DNA from: CBDDLD01 sp965250025
Lineage (GTDB): Bacteria; Bacteroidota; Bacteroidia; Flavobacteriales; Flavobacteriaceae
Reading direction: 5' to 3'
NCBI GenBank assembly: GCA_965250025.1
Contig: OZ252283.1
Span: 1 to 64,000, forward strand
Length of the DNA: 64,000 bases
Shown: positions 37,881-45,385 of the stretch, piece after piece
How the letters are laid out: each line of letters begins with the position of its first letter
How positions within the stretch are numbered: the stretch's first letter is position 1
The notes under the pieces: model-generated
Told to the model about the DNA's origin: nothing
Seen by the model: the letters and a program-made list of their open reading frames with translations, nothing else
Database searches by the model: none
Made by a program: the position numbers and the translations under genes

Positions 37881-39290
37881 TTATGAATTAATGAGGATTG
37901 GGTATATTTCATCTAAAGACGTTATACCTTTTGCAAAAATTTGGAATGCTTTATCTGATAACTTTTCGTTTTTTATAAAATCTGACTTTTCAATAGTGTT
38001 AGATTTTATAGCATCTGCTACTTCTAGAGATATGGGCAGAATTTCATAAATGGCTTTTCTTCCTTTATAGCCGGTATGATAACATGCTTCGCAACCAACA
38101 GGCGCATAATGTTTATCTAATGGCATGGGAAATTTAAACCCTTTAGGAAAATCTTCTGTATTGGTTGGGACTTCCTTTTTACAAGATTCACATAAAAGTC
38201 TTAACAAACGTTGAGCTACAGACAAATTGATAGTTTCTGCAATTAAAAAACCTGGCACGCCCATATCTAATAATCGGGATATCGTTCCTACAGAAGAATT
38301 TGTATGTATGGTGGAAAGGACTAAATGCCCTGTTAGTGAAGCTCTAATAGCCATTTGAGCTGTTTTAGAATCTCTAATCTCACCTAACATAATAATATCT
38401 GGATCTTGTCTCAGGAAAGATCTTAACGCAGCTGTAAATGTTAGACCAATATCTTCTTTCAATTGCACCTGGTTTATACCTTTTAAAGTGTATTCAATAG
38501 GATCTTCAACGGTAACAATATTACGTTTTATACTGTTCAGATGTTTCAAGGTCGCATAAAGTGTCGTCGTTTTACCCGACCCTGTTGGCCCGCTAATTAA
38601 TACAATACCATTGGTTTTTCTAACAGCTTCTGTATAAAGTTGTAAGTCTCTATTCTCAAACCCCAACTGGTTAATATCTAAACTAGATGCATTTCTTCCT
38701 AAAATACGCATTACAACTTTTTCTCCATAATGCGTTGGTAGAATAGAAACTCTTATGTCAAAATCATCATATTCAATTCGACCATCTTGAGGCAATCGTT
38801 TCTCAGTAATATCCAGGTTGGACTTTATCTTAATTTGATTAATTAACTCGAGATAATTCTCTTTTTTTATGGTATTCTTTTCTATAAGTAAACCATCTAT
38901 TCGCAACCTTACCCTCGCATCTTTTTCGTAAACTTCTATATGAATATCACTGGCGCTGATATCTCTGGCTTCAAAAATCAACTCTTCTAGAAAACTATTG
39001 GTAAATGATATGGACCTACTCTTACGATTATTATTTCGGTAATATATTGAAAGTGCTTTTCTTATAGCATTAGTGTCTGTTTCCTCGAGTATGACTTTAT
39101 TGTTTAGTATTAACTCGAGTTCATCTTGTATGGTTTTTAAATTACCATTATTCTCATTGTCGATATAAAACGATAAAACATCATTAGAAACAGATTTAGG
39201 GATAATCTTAAAATGATTGGCAAGGTCAGCATTTATACTTTGCTGTAATTCTATACTAATAGTTATATGATCTAAACGTTCTGTTGACAC
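37881..39290 (-). CDS. gspE: Secretion/pilus assembly ATPase GspE/PilB family
   Basis: In this 469-residue protein the Walker A is at 234-242 (GPTGSGKTT), the Asp box and Walker B are at 296-307 (DPDIIMLGEIRD), the His box is 'TGHLVLSTIHTN', and a zinc site has Cys367/Cys370 and Cys400/Cys403. It powers pseudopilus extension from the cytoplasmic side. The N-terminal domain is shorter than in PilB. It shares one base with the prepilin peptidase stop and lies 4 bases before the secretin start. Confidence 0.9.
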   Translation of the reverse strand: MSTERLDHITISIELQQSINADLANHFKIIPKSVSNDVLSFYIDNENNGNLKTIQDELELILNNKVILEETDTNAIRKALSIYYRNNNRKSRSISFTNSFLEELIFEARDISASDIHIEVYEKDARVRLRIDGLLIEKNTIKKENYLELINQIKIKSNLDITEKRLPQDGRIEYDDFDIRVSILPTHYGEKVVMRILGRNASSLDINQLGFENRDLQLYTEAVRKTNGIVLISGPTGSGKTTTLYATLKHLNSIKRNIVTVEDPIEYTLKGINQVQLKEDIGLTFTAALRSFLRQDPDIIMLGEIRDSKTAQMAIRASLTGHLVLSTIHTNSSVGTISRLLDMGVPGFLIAETINLSVAQRLLRLLCESCKKEVPTNTEDFPKGFKFPMPLDKHYAPVGCEACYHTGYKGRKAIYEILPISLEVADAIKSNTIEKSDFIKNEKLSDKAFQIFAKGITSLDEIYPILINS

Positions 39291-39775
39291 TACAATGCGG
39301 GGATTTCAATTTTAAAAATGGTTTTTAAAAATACGTTAAGACTAAGAAAAACAGACATATAACCCGCCAAAGGAATGGTGTTTGCCTTTTTAAAGATATT
39401 ACTCACAAGGTGAATAATTAACGAAAATATTAAACCTGACACAAAGAATACTATAAAAGCTTTTAAACTAAATAATGGCGATATGGCTATAAAAAAGAAA
39501 ATATCTCCAAGACCAAGCATGGAATCAATAGGATTAAAAAACCGTTTTTCTTTTATGGAAAAATAGATAAACAGCCCTAAAACATTCACTGCGATAAATA
39601 TAATATTGTATGCAATATTTGCGTAACTCAGTGCATGGTCAAGATGATTTATCACCAGAGCTGTAAAAAACAATAGTACCGGTAAAACAATATGGATTGC
39701 TCGATGTTTAATATCTTGAATGATTATGACCAATAAAACTATAAAGAGAACTATGTAAGCAATTGTAAGTACCAT
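39290..39775 (-). CDS. Prepilin peptidase (A24 family), short form
   Basis: The 161-residue polytopic membrane protein has the two catalytic Asp regions of aspartic prepilin peptidases: 'IIIQDIKHR' near the N-terminus and 'GLGDIFFF' (GxGD) in the middle. The N-methylation domain of longer PilD proteins is absent. It would cleave the three pilin-like proteins at 9830, 10188 and 39780. The ATG at 39775 begins the first helix; 39793 would overlap the pseudopilin gene. Confidence 0.85.
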   Translation of the reverse strand: MVLTIAYIVLFIVLLVIIIQDIKHRAIHIVLPVLLFFTALVINHLDHALSYANIAYNIIFIAVNVLGLFIYFSIKEKRFFNPIDSMLGLGDIFFFIAISPLFSLKAFIVFFVSGLIFSLIIHLVSNIFKKANTIPLAGYMSVFLSLNVFLKTIFKIEIPAL

Positions 39776-39779
39776 GCAA

Positions 39780-40208
39780 TTAATCCTTAACAATTTCTTT
39801 TAACACTCTGTCGTGATTAATCTCCCATGTATTATAATTGCCGTCCCCATCAAAATCTTGTAAGGAGGTAGCTGTAGCCCTGAATGTATTCATAGACGCT
39901 TCAACAACCTCTATTTTATATACCGCCTGACCACCTTTATCTATAGTGAGCTCATGCTCAAAACCTAGCTCATCAAAATCTGCTGTGTAACGCGAATATC
40001 TATAGAAATGACTTTTCTGTAAACCATGTATCATGCTTAACATGTTTTGAGCCTCTATAGATTTTGCAGAAGTAACTATTGAGGTTTGATTAGGAACAAC
40101 CAAATATATAAGAATACCAATAATACAGAGCACAACAAGAATTTCTTGTAATGAGTATGCCTTTACATAACCTTTTTTAAACTTCTTTTGCTTTTTTAAA
40201 ATTGCCAT
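39780..40208 (-). CDS. Major pseudopilin, GspG-like
   Basis: The 142-residue protein has a basic leader ending in 'YVKA', then YSLQEILVVLCIIGILIYLVVP, the type IV pilin helix with Glu at +5 and the Pro22-type kink. The C-terminal part has 'LQDFDGDGNYNTWEI', like the calcium-binding Asp-rich loop of GspG. It is the first gene of the minus-strand operon. The ATG at 40208 is preferred; the ORF opens 45 codons earlier, but that extension would bury the leader. Confidence 0.8.
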   Translation of the reverse strand: MAILKKQKKFKKGYVKAYSLQEILVVLCIIGILIYLVVPNQTSIVTSAKSIEAQNMLSMIHGLQKSHFYRYSRYTADFDELGFEHELTIDKGGQAVYKIEVVEASMNTFRATATSLQDFDGDGNYNTWEINHDRVLKEIVKD

Positions 40209-40229
40209 GATGAAAATATTGATGAGAAA

Positions 40230-40237
40230 CAAATATA
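40230..40237 (-). promoter_or_regulatory. -7 box of the T2SS-RHS operon
   Basis: On the minus strand TATATTTG matches TAnnTTTG exactly, 21 bases before the GspG start codon. It is the only such box seen in the 40209-40386 spacer on that strand. It lies inside the predicted invertible segment, so the operon would keep its promoter in both orientations. Confidence 0.5.
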
Positions 40238-40386
40238 TTATTTTATATAAGAATTTAAAGTTAATATATTTACGTTGTAAGCGTGTCTTTTTTGTAGTAA
40301 AAAAATGACGATTTTTACCAGTTTGTGGTTTTTTTGTCACCATTAAATAAGCTAACGTTCTTTTATATATAAGGTTTTGATCTAAA

Positions 40387-40461
40387 AATGATTACTATCC
40401 TTTTGGAATGCTCGTGCCTAACCGCCACGGCTCTAATGACAATTACCGTTATGGGTTTAAT
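40387..40461 (+). repeat. 75-bp inverted repeat, copy at the orphan RHS tip
   Basis: Identical base for base to 13366-13440 (opposite strand). In the RHS frame it is preceded by TGA at 40378-40380, so the orphan has no RHS shell of its own. Repeat and tip are in the same frame as in the full RHS gene. Confidence 0.95.
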
Positions 40462-41436
40462 AATATGGAAAAGGATGATGAGATAAAAGGAGAGGGTAAT
40501 TCAATTGACTTTGGATCTAGAATGTATGACCCAAGGGTTATCAGATGGTTTGCACCCGATCCTATGGAAAGTAAATATCCAAGTCTTACCACTTATCATT
40601 TTACAGCAAATAACCCTATTATTTATTATGATTTTGATGGAGAGGATATAGTGTATTTCAATAGAGATGGTAAAGAGGTGTATAGAGTTGCATCTGAAGA
40701 AATTAATGAAACGTGGGTTATGCATAAAAATGCAGACAATCACGTTGTCGATAAAATGCATATGCAAAATAGGGTGGGTTGGGTTAAAGCTGAAATGCCT
40801 AATAGAATAATTCATCAAGGAGCAGTTGAAAAGGGTAGAGATTTGAATAGATATGATTATCAAATTGCTGCATCAACATACTTAATGAACCAATCAATAG
40901 AAGATGGTACAGCATATGGTAAAAAAGGCTCGGAAAAACTTGCTGGAGTACCTATTTTGTCTCCAGATGTTGTTAAGGCTATGGTGATAAAAGAGTCTCA
41001 AGTAGGATACATTAAAAGTAAATTCCAAGCTTCTGATAAAGATGTAATGCAAGTTAATGTAGGTAGTTCAAGTAAAACAGCAACTGGGGATTGGAGTTCT
41101 AAAAAAGTTCATGTTGGTCTTACAGAGAACGTGGTTCCGACCCCAGAAGAAAGTATACATGCAGGAGTTAAATGGTTATATTATAAGGGTACAACTTATA
41201 TTCTAAAATATAGTAAAGACGGAAGAAGTATAGCAGTTGATAAGTATATATGGGATGGAGGAACTGATTGGTTTGATGCAGTAAAGAAATATAATCAAAA
41301 CAATAGTAAAGGCGATGATTACTTGAAAGCTGTTAAGGAAATTTTGAATAATTTAGAAAAAGGTCAAACAAATGATTATGCTAAAGAGCAAAAAAAGAAA
41401 AAAGAGAAGGAAAAAAAGAAAAATGATAAGGGTTAG
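40408..41436 (+). CDS. Orphan RHS core fragment with lytic transglycosylase-like tip
   Basis: This 342-residue reading frame opens within the RHS core. Residues 1-80 are core ('YGFNNMEKDDE', 'MYDPRV', 'ANNPIIYYDFDGED'). The unique part resembles SLT/lysozyme-type enzymes: 'KAMVIKES' with candidate catalytic Glu196, 'DVMQVN' at 212-217 like the GLMQ(I/V) motif, and 'SIHAGVKWLYYKG' near 249-261, the usual third motif. The end is very Lys-rich. It lacks a signal peptide and shell, as orphan RHS cassettes do, and probably is silent until recombined. Its 3' end overlaps the candidate immunity gene by 14 bases. Confidence 0.75.
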   Translation: MLVPNRHGSNDNYRYGFNNMEKDDEIKGEGNSIDFGSRMYDPRVIRWFAPDPMESKYPSLTTYHFTANNPIIYYDFDGEDIVYFNRDGKEVYRVASEEINETWVMHKNADNHVVDKMHMQNRVGWVKAEMPNRIIHQGAVEKGRDLNRYDYQIAASTYLMNQSIEDGTAYGKKGSEKLAGVPILSPDVVKAMVIKESQVGYIKSKFQASDKDVMQVNVGSSSKTATGDWSSKKVHVGLTENVVPTPEESIHAGVKWLYYKGTTYILKYSKDGRSIAVDKYIWDGGTDWFDAVKKYNQNNSKGDDYLKAVKEILNNLEKGQTNDYAKEQKKKKEKEKKKNDKG

Positions 41437-41854
41437 TCTTGGAGTGTTTCTTATACTATTAACTTCAGTTTGTTTTTCACAAAATTTTACATCTATATCA
41501 GAATTTTCAAAAACAGTAGATAAAGTAGGTTATTATGATAATAGCCATAATGAGTTAGATACATATTACATAGAGTTGTATTACTATTTAGGAAACATTA
41601 GTGACAATGATTTAATATATAAAGTAATCACTCGTATTACGGTGTTTGGCAATAAAACTAGATATGATTTGTGTTTTTATGAAATTAAAAATAATAAATG
41701 CTATCATTTTAAATGTGACTTGTTAAAGCAATTACCTATATCAATAGAGGACTCAAACTTAGTTTTTTATGATAACAAAAAAATACTGTTTAACCCCAAA
41801 CATCTTTCTAGAGTATTTAATCCACCTTATGGAGATAGTTTATTCCCAGAGTAG
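41423..41854 (+). CDS. Exported candidate immunity protein of the orphan tip
   Basis: Starting at ATG 41423, the 143-residue product has a clear signal peptide (MIRVSLGVFLILLTSVCFSQ). The mature domain is small, with no family that I recognise. The longer start at 41372 adds a Lys/Arg-rich stretch that is only a shadow of the toxin's tail. A periplasmic protein tightly coupled behind a peptidoglycan-cleaving tip fits an immunity protein that blocks the toxin in the periplasm. The role is inferred from position. Confidence 0.65.
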   Translation: MIRVSLGVFLILLTSVCFSQNFTSISEFSKTVDKVGYYDNSHNELDTYYIELYYYLGNISDNDLIYKVITRITVFGNKTRYDLCFYEIKNNKCYHFKCDLLKQLPISIEDSNLVFYDNKKILFNPKHLSRVFNPPYGDSLFPE

Positions 41855-41872
41855 TTAATAATTAAAAAAGAG

Positions 41873-41906
41873 AAAAAAGCTTTTATGGAAATATAAGAGC
41901 TTTTTT
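41873..41906 (+). terminator. Terminator after the orphan toxin-immunity cassette
   Basis: AAAAAAGCTTTTAT pairs with ATAAGAGCTTTTTT (one G-U pair) around a short loop and ends in six T. It would close the orphan cassette and isolate it from the next gene. Confidence 0.75.
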
Positions 41907-42042
41907 ATTCTCATTATCCATATTAATATTAGCTTTTACATATTAGTAATATACATTATCAAAAAAACCAATAACATCAATTCAATAATAATCGGTACAT
42001 TTATATAGTAATAAATAATATGTATTTGCTTACCCAACAGCT

Positions 42043-43092
42043 ATGAAATACTTTTACGCTGTACTATTGATTTCTTTTTGTTCTGTTTCTATATTATCTG
42101 CTCAATTAGAAATAGTTACAGAAGGAATTACCTTTGATCCTCGTGGACTCTTACTAGTCGACAACACCATGTATATCGCACAGGAAGGCAGAATTAGTTA
42201 TGTGGATCTTACTGAAGATGATCCTCAGCCTCAGGTCTTTCATTCAGGGATTACCCTATCCATAGAACTTTTACTTTACGGTAACGATCTATATGTCACT
42301 GCAGGGATACCAGACTATAGAATTAAAAAATTGGATTTTACCAACCCTTCTGAACCTTCGGTAAATGTCACCAATACTATGGGGACACCGTTTTCAATGC
42401 TGTTAATAGGTGAAGAACTCTATTATTCGGATGTCTTTGGAGATACACTATTTAAGATCAATCTTAGCGAAACTTCTCCAACACCTCAAGTGGTATATTC
42501 TGGGATAGATCGCATACGAGGTTTAGCCTTAAAAGACAATGAGCTATACATCACGCAATGGAAAAACCCCGGGAAACTCTATAAGCTTGACATTACAAGC
42601 CCGACAACGACCTTAACCGAACTGGCCTCGGGGCTCGAAAACCCAATTGACATAGAATTTAACGGTAATGACCTTTACATGTCTTTGATAGATGGCAATA
42701 AAATTATAAGAGCAGATGTTACCCAACTACCTTTAGTATTTGAAGATGTTGTGAATGTTGCTAATCCAAGCAGTCTGTTGTTTGATGATAATGAGCTTTA
42801 TGTTATAAATGGTCCATTTGAAAACATCCTCTCAAAAATAGATGTTTCTTTACTCGGTGTTGACGAACTATCCGTGAATGATATGATATCGCTTTACCCC
42901 AACCCAACAAAAGAGGTATTACATCTCAAAGGCTTGAAACAAACCGAGACTTATGGTATCTATGACACTTCAGGCAGACTTCTGCAAAAAGGTGAGGTGC
43001 TGCCAAATCTTGGTATAAAGTTAACTTCATTAGCCTCTGGAAGGTATGTCCTTAAGGTAGGGGCTACTCATTTTAATTTTATTAAAGAATGA
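42043..43092 (+). CDS. Secreted beta-propeller protein with type IX sorting tail
   Basis: The 349-residue protein has a signal peptide (to about residue 20, 'ILSAQ') and repeated 'NDLYVTAGIPDYRIKKLD' / 'NELYITQWKNPGKLYKLD' blades of an SMP-30/NHL-like propeller (about 25-270). At the C-terminus is a type A T9SS sorting domain ('LYPNPTKEVLHLKG', 'IYDTSGRLLQKG', 'LASGRYVLKV'). It should be exported by the PorSS machinery. It stands alone between terminator 41873 and the recombinase. Substrate unknown. Confidence 0.8.
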   Translation: MKYFYAVLLISFCSVSILSAQLEIVTEGITFDPRGLLLVDNTMYIAQEGRISYVDLTEDDPQPQVFHSGITLSIELLLYGNDLYVTAGIPDYRIKKLDFTNPSEPSVNVTNTMGTPFSMLLIGEELYYSDVFGDTLFKINLSETSPTPQVVYSGIDRIRGLALKDNELYITQWKNPGKLYKLDITSPTTTLTELASGLENPIDIEFNGNDLYMSLIDGNKIIRADVTQLPLVFEDVVNVANPSSLLFDDNELYVINGPFENILSKIDVSLLGVDELSVNDMISLYPNPTKEVLHLKGLKQTETYGIYDTSGRLLQKGEVLPNLGIKLTSLASGRYVLKVGATHFNFIKE

Positions 43093-43144
43093 TTGCATGT
43101 AGCCATTAAGGCGCTATTAGAAATAAGACTTTAAAATAATATTA

Positions 43145-43152
43145 TAGATTTG
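43145..43152 (+). promoter_or_regulatory. -7 box upstream of the second recombinase
   Basis: TAGATTTG matches TAnnTTTG, 24 bases before the ATG at 43176. No TTG -33 element is evident. Confidence 0.4.
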
Positions 43153-43175
43153 TGGGTAGTTGATGATGCATACCT

Positions 43176-44213
43176 ATGAAAAAAAGCCTACCATTACTGC
43201 CTTTGTTCAAACAATTTATTCGTGATAGTGAAACAGGTAAGCGCTTAAAAAAGAATGGTGGCAAAATAACTCAGGGATCTATAAATAACTACAGGTATAC
43301 ACTAAATAACCTTATTCACTTTTCTCAACAAACAGATTTCGAATTGCGTATATGTGATGCTTCAAAATTAAATAAACGAGAGTTTGGGTCCGAGAAGAAT
43401 TATTGGAAAAAATTCTATAAAAAATTCACAGAATACCTTTATAAAAAAGGATGTTATGACAACTATGTAGGACATAATATTAAACAGATACGTACATTTT
43501 TTAACTGGTTAAAGTTTGAAAAAGATATCAATACCGGAGATTTTCACAATCTGTTTTATGTGCGTAAAGAAGATGTGGATATATTGGTGTTGTCTCCAGA
43601 ACAGCTCAAATTTTTAATTCATGATGAAGTATTTGATCATAGTTTATCTCCAGCATCAAAACGCATAAAAGATGTTTTTGTATTTGGTTGCACAACCGGT
43701 TTGAGATTTTCAGACTTATACCAACTTACCTCAAAAAATTTTGAAAAACAAAATGACGATTGGTATCTTAAAGTGAAGTCACAAAAAACAAAAACGTACA
43801 GCTTTATTAAATTACCAAATTATGCCGTTAATATTTATGAGTATTATAAACCTAAATCAATGAAGCAACCTGTATTTGGTAAAATAAGTCTCTTTATTTT
43901 TAACAGGACTCTAAAACATATTGGGGAACGGGCAGGTTTTACCGAGCCTATTGCAATGACAAGAGAGCGTTTGGGTAAAACTAAAACCATAAGAACAGCC
44001 AAACAACAACGCTTCTGCGATAAGATGAGTTCACATATGATGCGAAGAACGGCAATTACGACCTTATTAATTTTAGGAATGCCAGAGCATCTGGTGCGCA
44101 AGATTAGTGGTCATAGTCATTCCAGCGCTTCATTTAATAGGTATGTGCACTATGCGCAAGCTTATATCGATAAAGAAATTGATAAAGTGCATGCCAAATT
44201 AGAAAACTATTAG
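43176..44213 (+). CDS. Tyrosine recombinase
   Basis: The 345-residue protein has a SAM-like core-binding domain (about 8-115) and a catalytic domain with Arg177 ('TTGLRFSDL'), His287 and Arg290 ('SHMMRRTA'), His313 ('SGHSH') and Tyr323 ('NRYVHY'). It lacks the N-terminal arm-binding domain of the first integrase. Candidate roles are integration at the nearby tRNA-Pro, whose 3' end is partly repeated 0.8-1.0 kb downstream, or DNA inversion, as done by related Bacteroidetes tyrosine recombinases. All catalytic residues are present. Confidence 0.9.
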   Translation: MKKSLPLLPLFKQFIRDSETGKRLKKNGGKITQGSINNYRYTLNNLIHFSQQTDFELRICDASKLNKREFGSEKNYWKKFYKKFTEYLYKKGCYDNYVGHNIKQIRTFFNWLKFEKDINTGDFHNLFYVRKEDVDILVLSPEQLKFLIHDEVFDHSLSPASKRIKDVFVFGCTTGLRFSDLYQLTSKNFEKQNDDWYLKVKSQKTKTYSFIKLPNYAVNIYEYYKPKSMKQPVFGKISLFIFNRTLKHIGERAGFTEPIAMTRERLGKTKTIRTAKQQRFCDKMSSHMMRRTAITTLLILGMPEHLVRKISGHSHSSASFNRYVHYAQAYIDKEIDKVHAKLENY

Positions 44214-44259
44214 TGGTGATATTGTCCTATAATATTTTATTTTTATACAAAACAATTGA

Positions 44260-44961
44260 ATGAATAAACTAGTTGCAATTTTCGGATCAATTATTCTATT
44301 TCTATCGGTTAGCTCTGATGTTCAGAGGAAGCGAATCAGGCAAGGAGATTTTGATATTGAATGCTATGTGTATATTAAAAAATTGGAAAGCTTTCATAAA
44401 AAAAAGGAATACTACTGGTTTAAGTCTGGAGAAGTGCACAACTCTTACGCAAATGTTGGCGGCTTGGTATTGCATGACGAATACAAAAAGTTCTACAGAT
44501 CCAGACAATTGGCAGAACAAGGCTTTTTTAATTATGGTTTAAAGCATGGTAAGTGGAGGGATTGGTATGAGAACGGGAAAATTAAATCCATTACCAATTG
44601 GAATAATGGTTATAAGTCCGGCAAGTATTATGAATATAATGATAGTGGAGTTTTATTAATCTCCGGAAAATATAAGCGAAGCATAAAATCGGGCACATGG
44701 ATTAATCATAAAATAGCTGACACGACATATTATAAGAAGGACAGTATTTATTCAGAGAAGCCAAAAAGTAAAACCTCTAAATTCTTTGCCAGAATTTTTA
44801 GAAAGAGGGATTCTGTTGAAGTTGCTAAAAAGAAGCAGGAAAGGCTTGAAAAAAGACGACAAGATTCTATTAAACGATCTCAGAGAAAGTCAGAGCGTAA
44901 GTTAAAGAAACAACAAGACTCCCTAAAAAAGCTTTCAAAGAAAAAAAACTCAAATGAATGA
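44260..44961 (+). CDS. MORN-repeat protein with charged tail
   Basis: The 233-residue protein has an N-terminal hydrophobic segment (about 3-18) that may be a signal peptide or anchor. MORN_2-type repeats follow ('NYGLKHGKWRDWYENGKI', 'NNGYKSGKYYEYNDSGVL', 'RSIKSGTWINH') at about 85-150. From about 160 the tail is a Lys/Arg/Gln-rich coiled coil. Such repeats are often annotated as YwqK-type antitoxin, but nothing here indicates a toxin partner. It lies between the recombinase and the tRNA scars. Confidence 0.7.
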   Translation: MNKLVAIFGSIILFLSVSSDVQRKRIRQGDFDIECYVYIKKLESFHKKKEYYWFKSGEVHNSYANVGGLVLHDEYKKFYRSRQLAEQGFFNYGLKHGKWRDWYENGKIKSITNWNNGYKSGKYYEYNDSGVLLISGKYKRSIKSGTWINHKIADTTYYKKDSIYSEKPKSKTSKFFARIFRKRDSVEVAKKKQERLEKRRQDSIKRSQRKSERKLKKQQDSLKKLSKKKNSNE

Positions 44962-44972
44962 GCTTTTTCTCA

Positions 44973-45120
44973 GGAGGAGTGACGGGATTTATAGAATCCT
45001 AATAATCCCTTATTGCGAACAAAGCTCAGCGTTATTTAAAAATAAAAAGCTTCGATTTTTTTAAGAAAGTAAACCTTCTATAAAAATCAAAGCTTCCATT
45101 TAGTCGGGATGACAGGATTT
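44973..45120 (-). repeat. Partial copies of the tRNA-Pro 3' end
   Basis: Bases 45103-45120 repeat exactly the last 17 bases of tRNA-Pro plus one flanking base (same as 45236-45253). A degenerate third copy is at 44973-44990 (13 of 18 bases). Both extra copies continue into a GGATT/AATCC mini-hairpin, and the tRNA and the exact copy are each followed on the minus strand by an AAGCTT-type terminator hairpin. They look like attachment-site scars. Confidence 0.6.
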
Positions 45121-45236
45121 TCATTAATCCTTTCGCATCGTATTTGTTGCAAATTAAAGAGAGGCTTTAATTTAATCTAAAGCAAAAAGCTTGCTTAAGA
45201 ACATACCTGTTCTACGTAAGCTCTCACTTTAGCTTG

Positions 45237-45311
45237 TCGGGATGACAGGATTTGAACCTGCGACCCCACGGCCCCCAGCCGTGTGCGCTAACCGGACTGC
45301 GCTACATCCCG
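45237..45311 (-). tRNA. tRNA-Pro(GGG)
   Basis: On the minus strand the cloverleaf is complete: acceptor CGGGATG/CATCCCG with discriminator A, D arm with GCGCAG...GGTTAGCGC, anticodon stem CACGG/CCGTG with loop CTGGGGG (anticodon GGG), extra loop, and T arm with GGTTCAAATCC. The CCA end is not encoded. Confidence 0.95.
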
Positions 45312-45385
45312 AATTTTCGCCAAATGTAAGGATTGCTGAGGTAAAATAATAGATCTTAAGACACAATTTTAGTACTTAATAAGCG

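Noticed and set aside
45061..45120. A second tRNA gene downstream of tRNA-Pro
   Set aside because: Only the last part of the T arm and acceptor strand is present; there is no D arm, anticodon arm or 5' acceptor strand.
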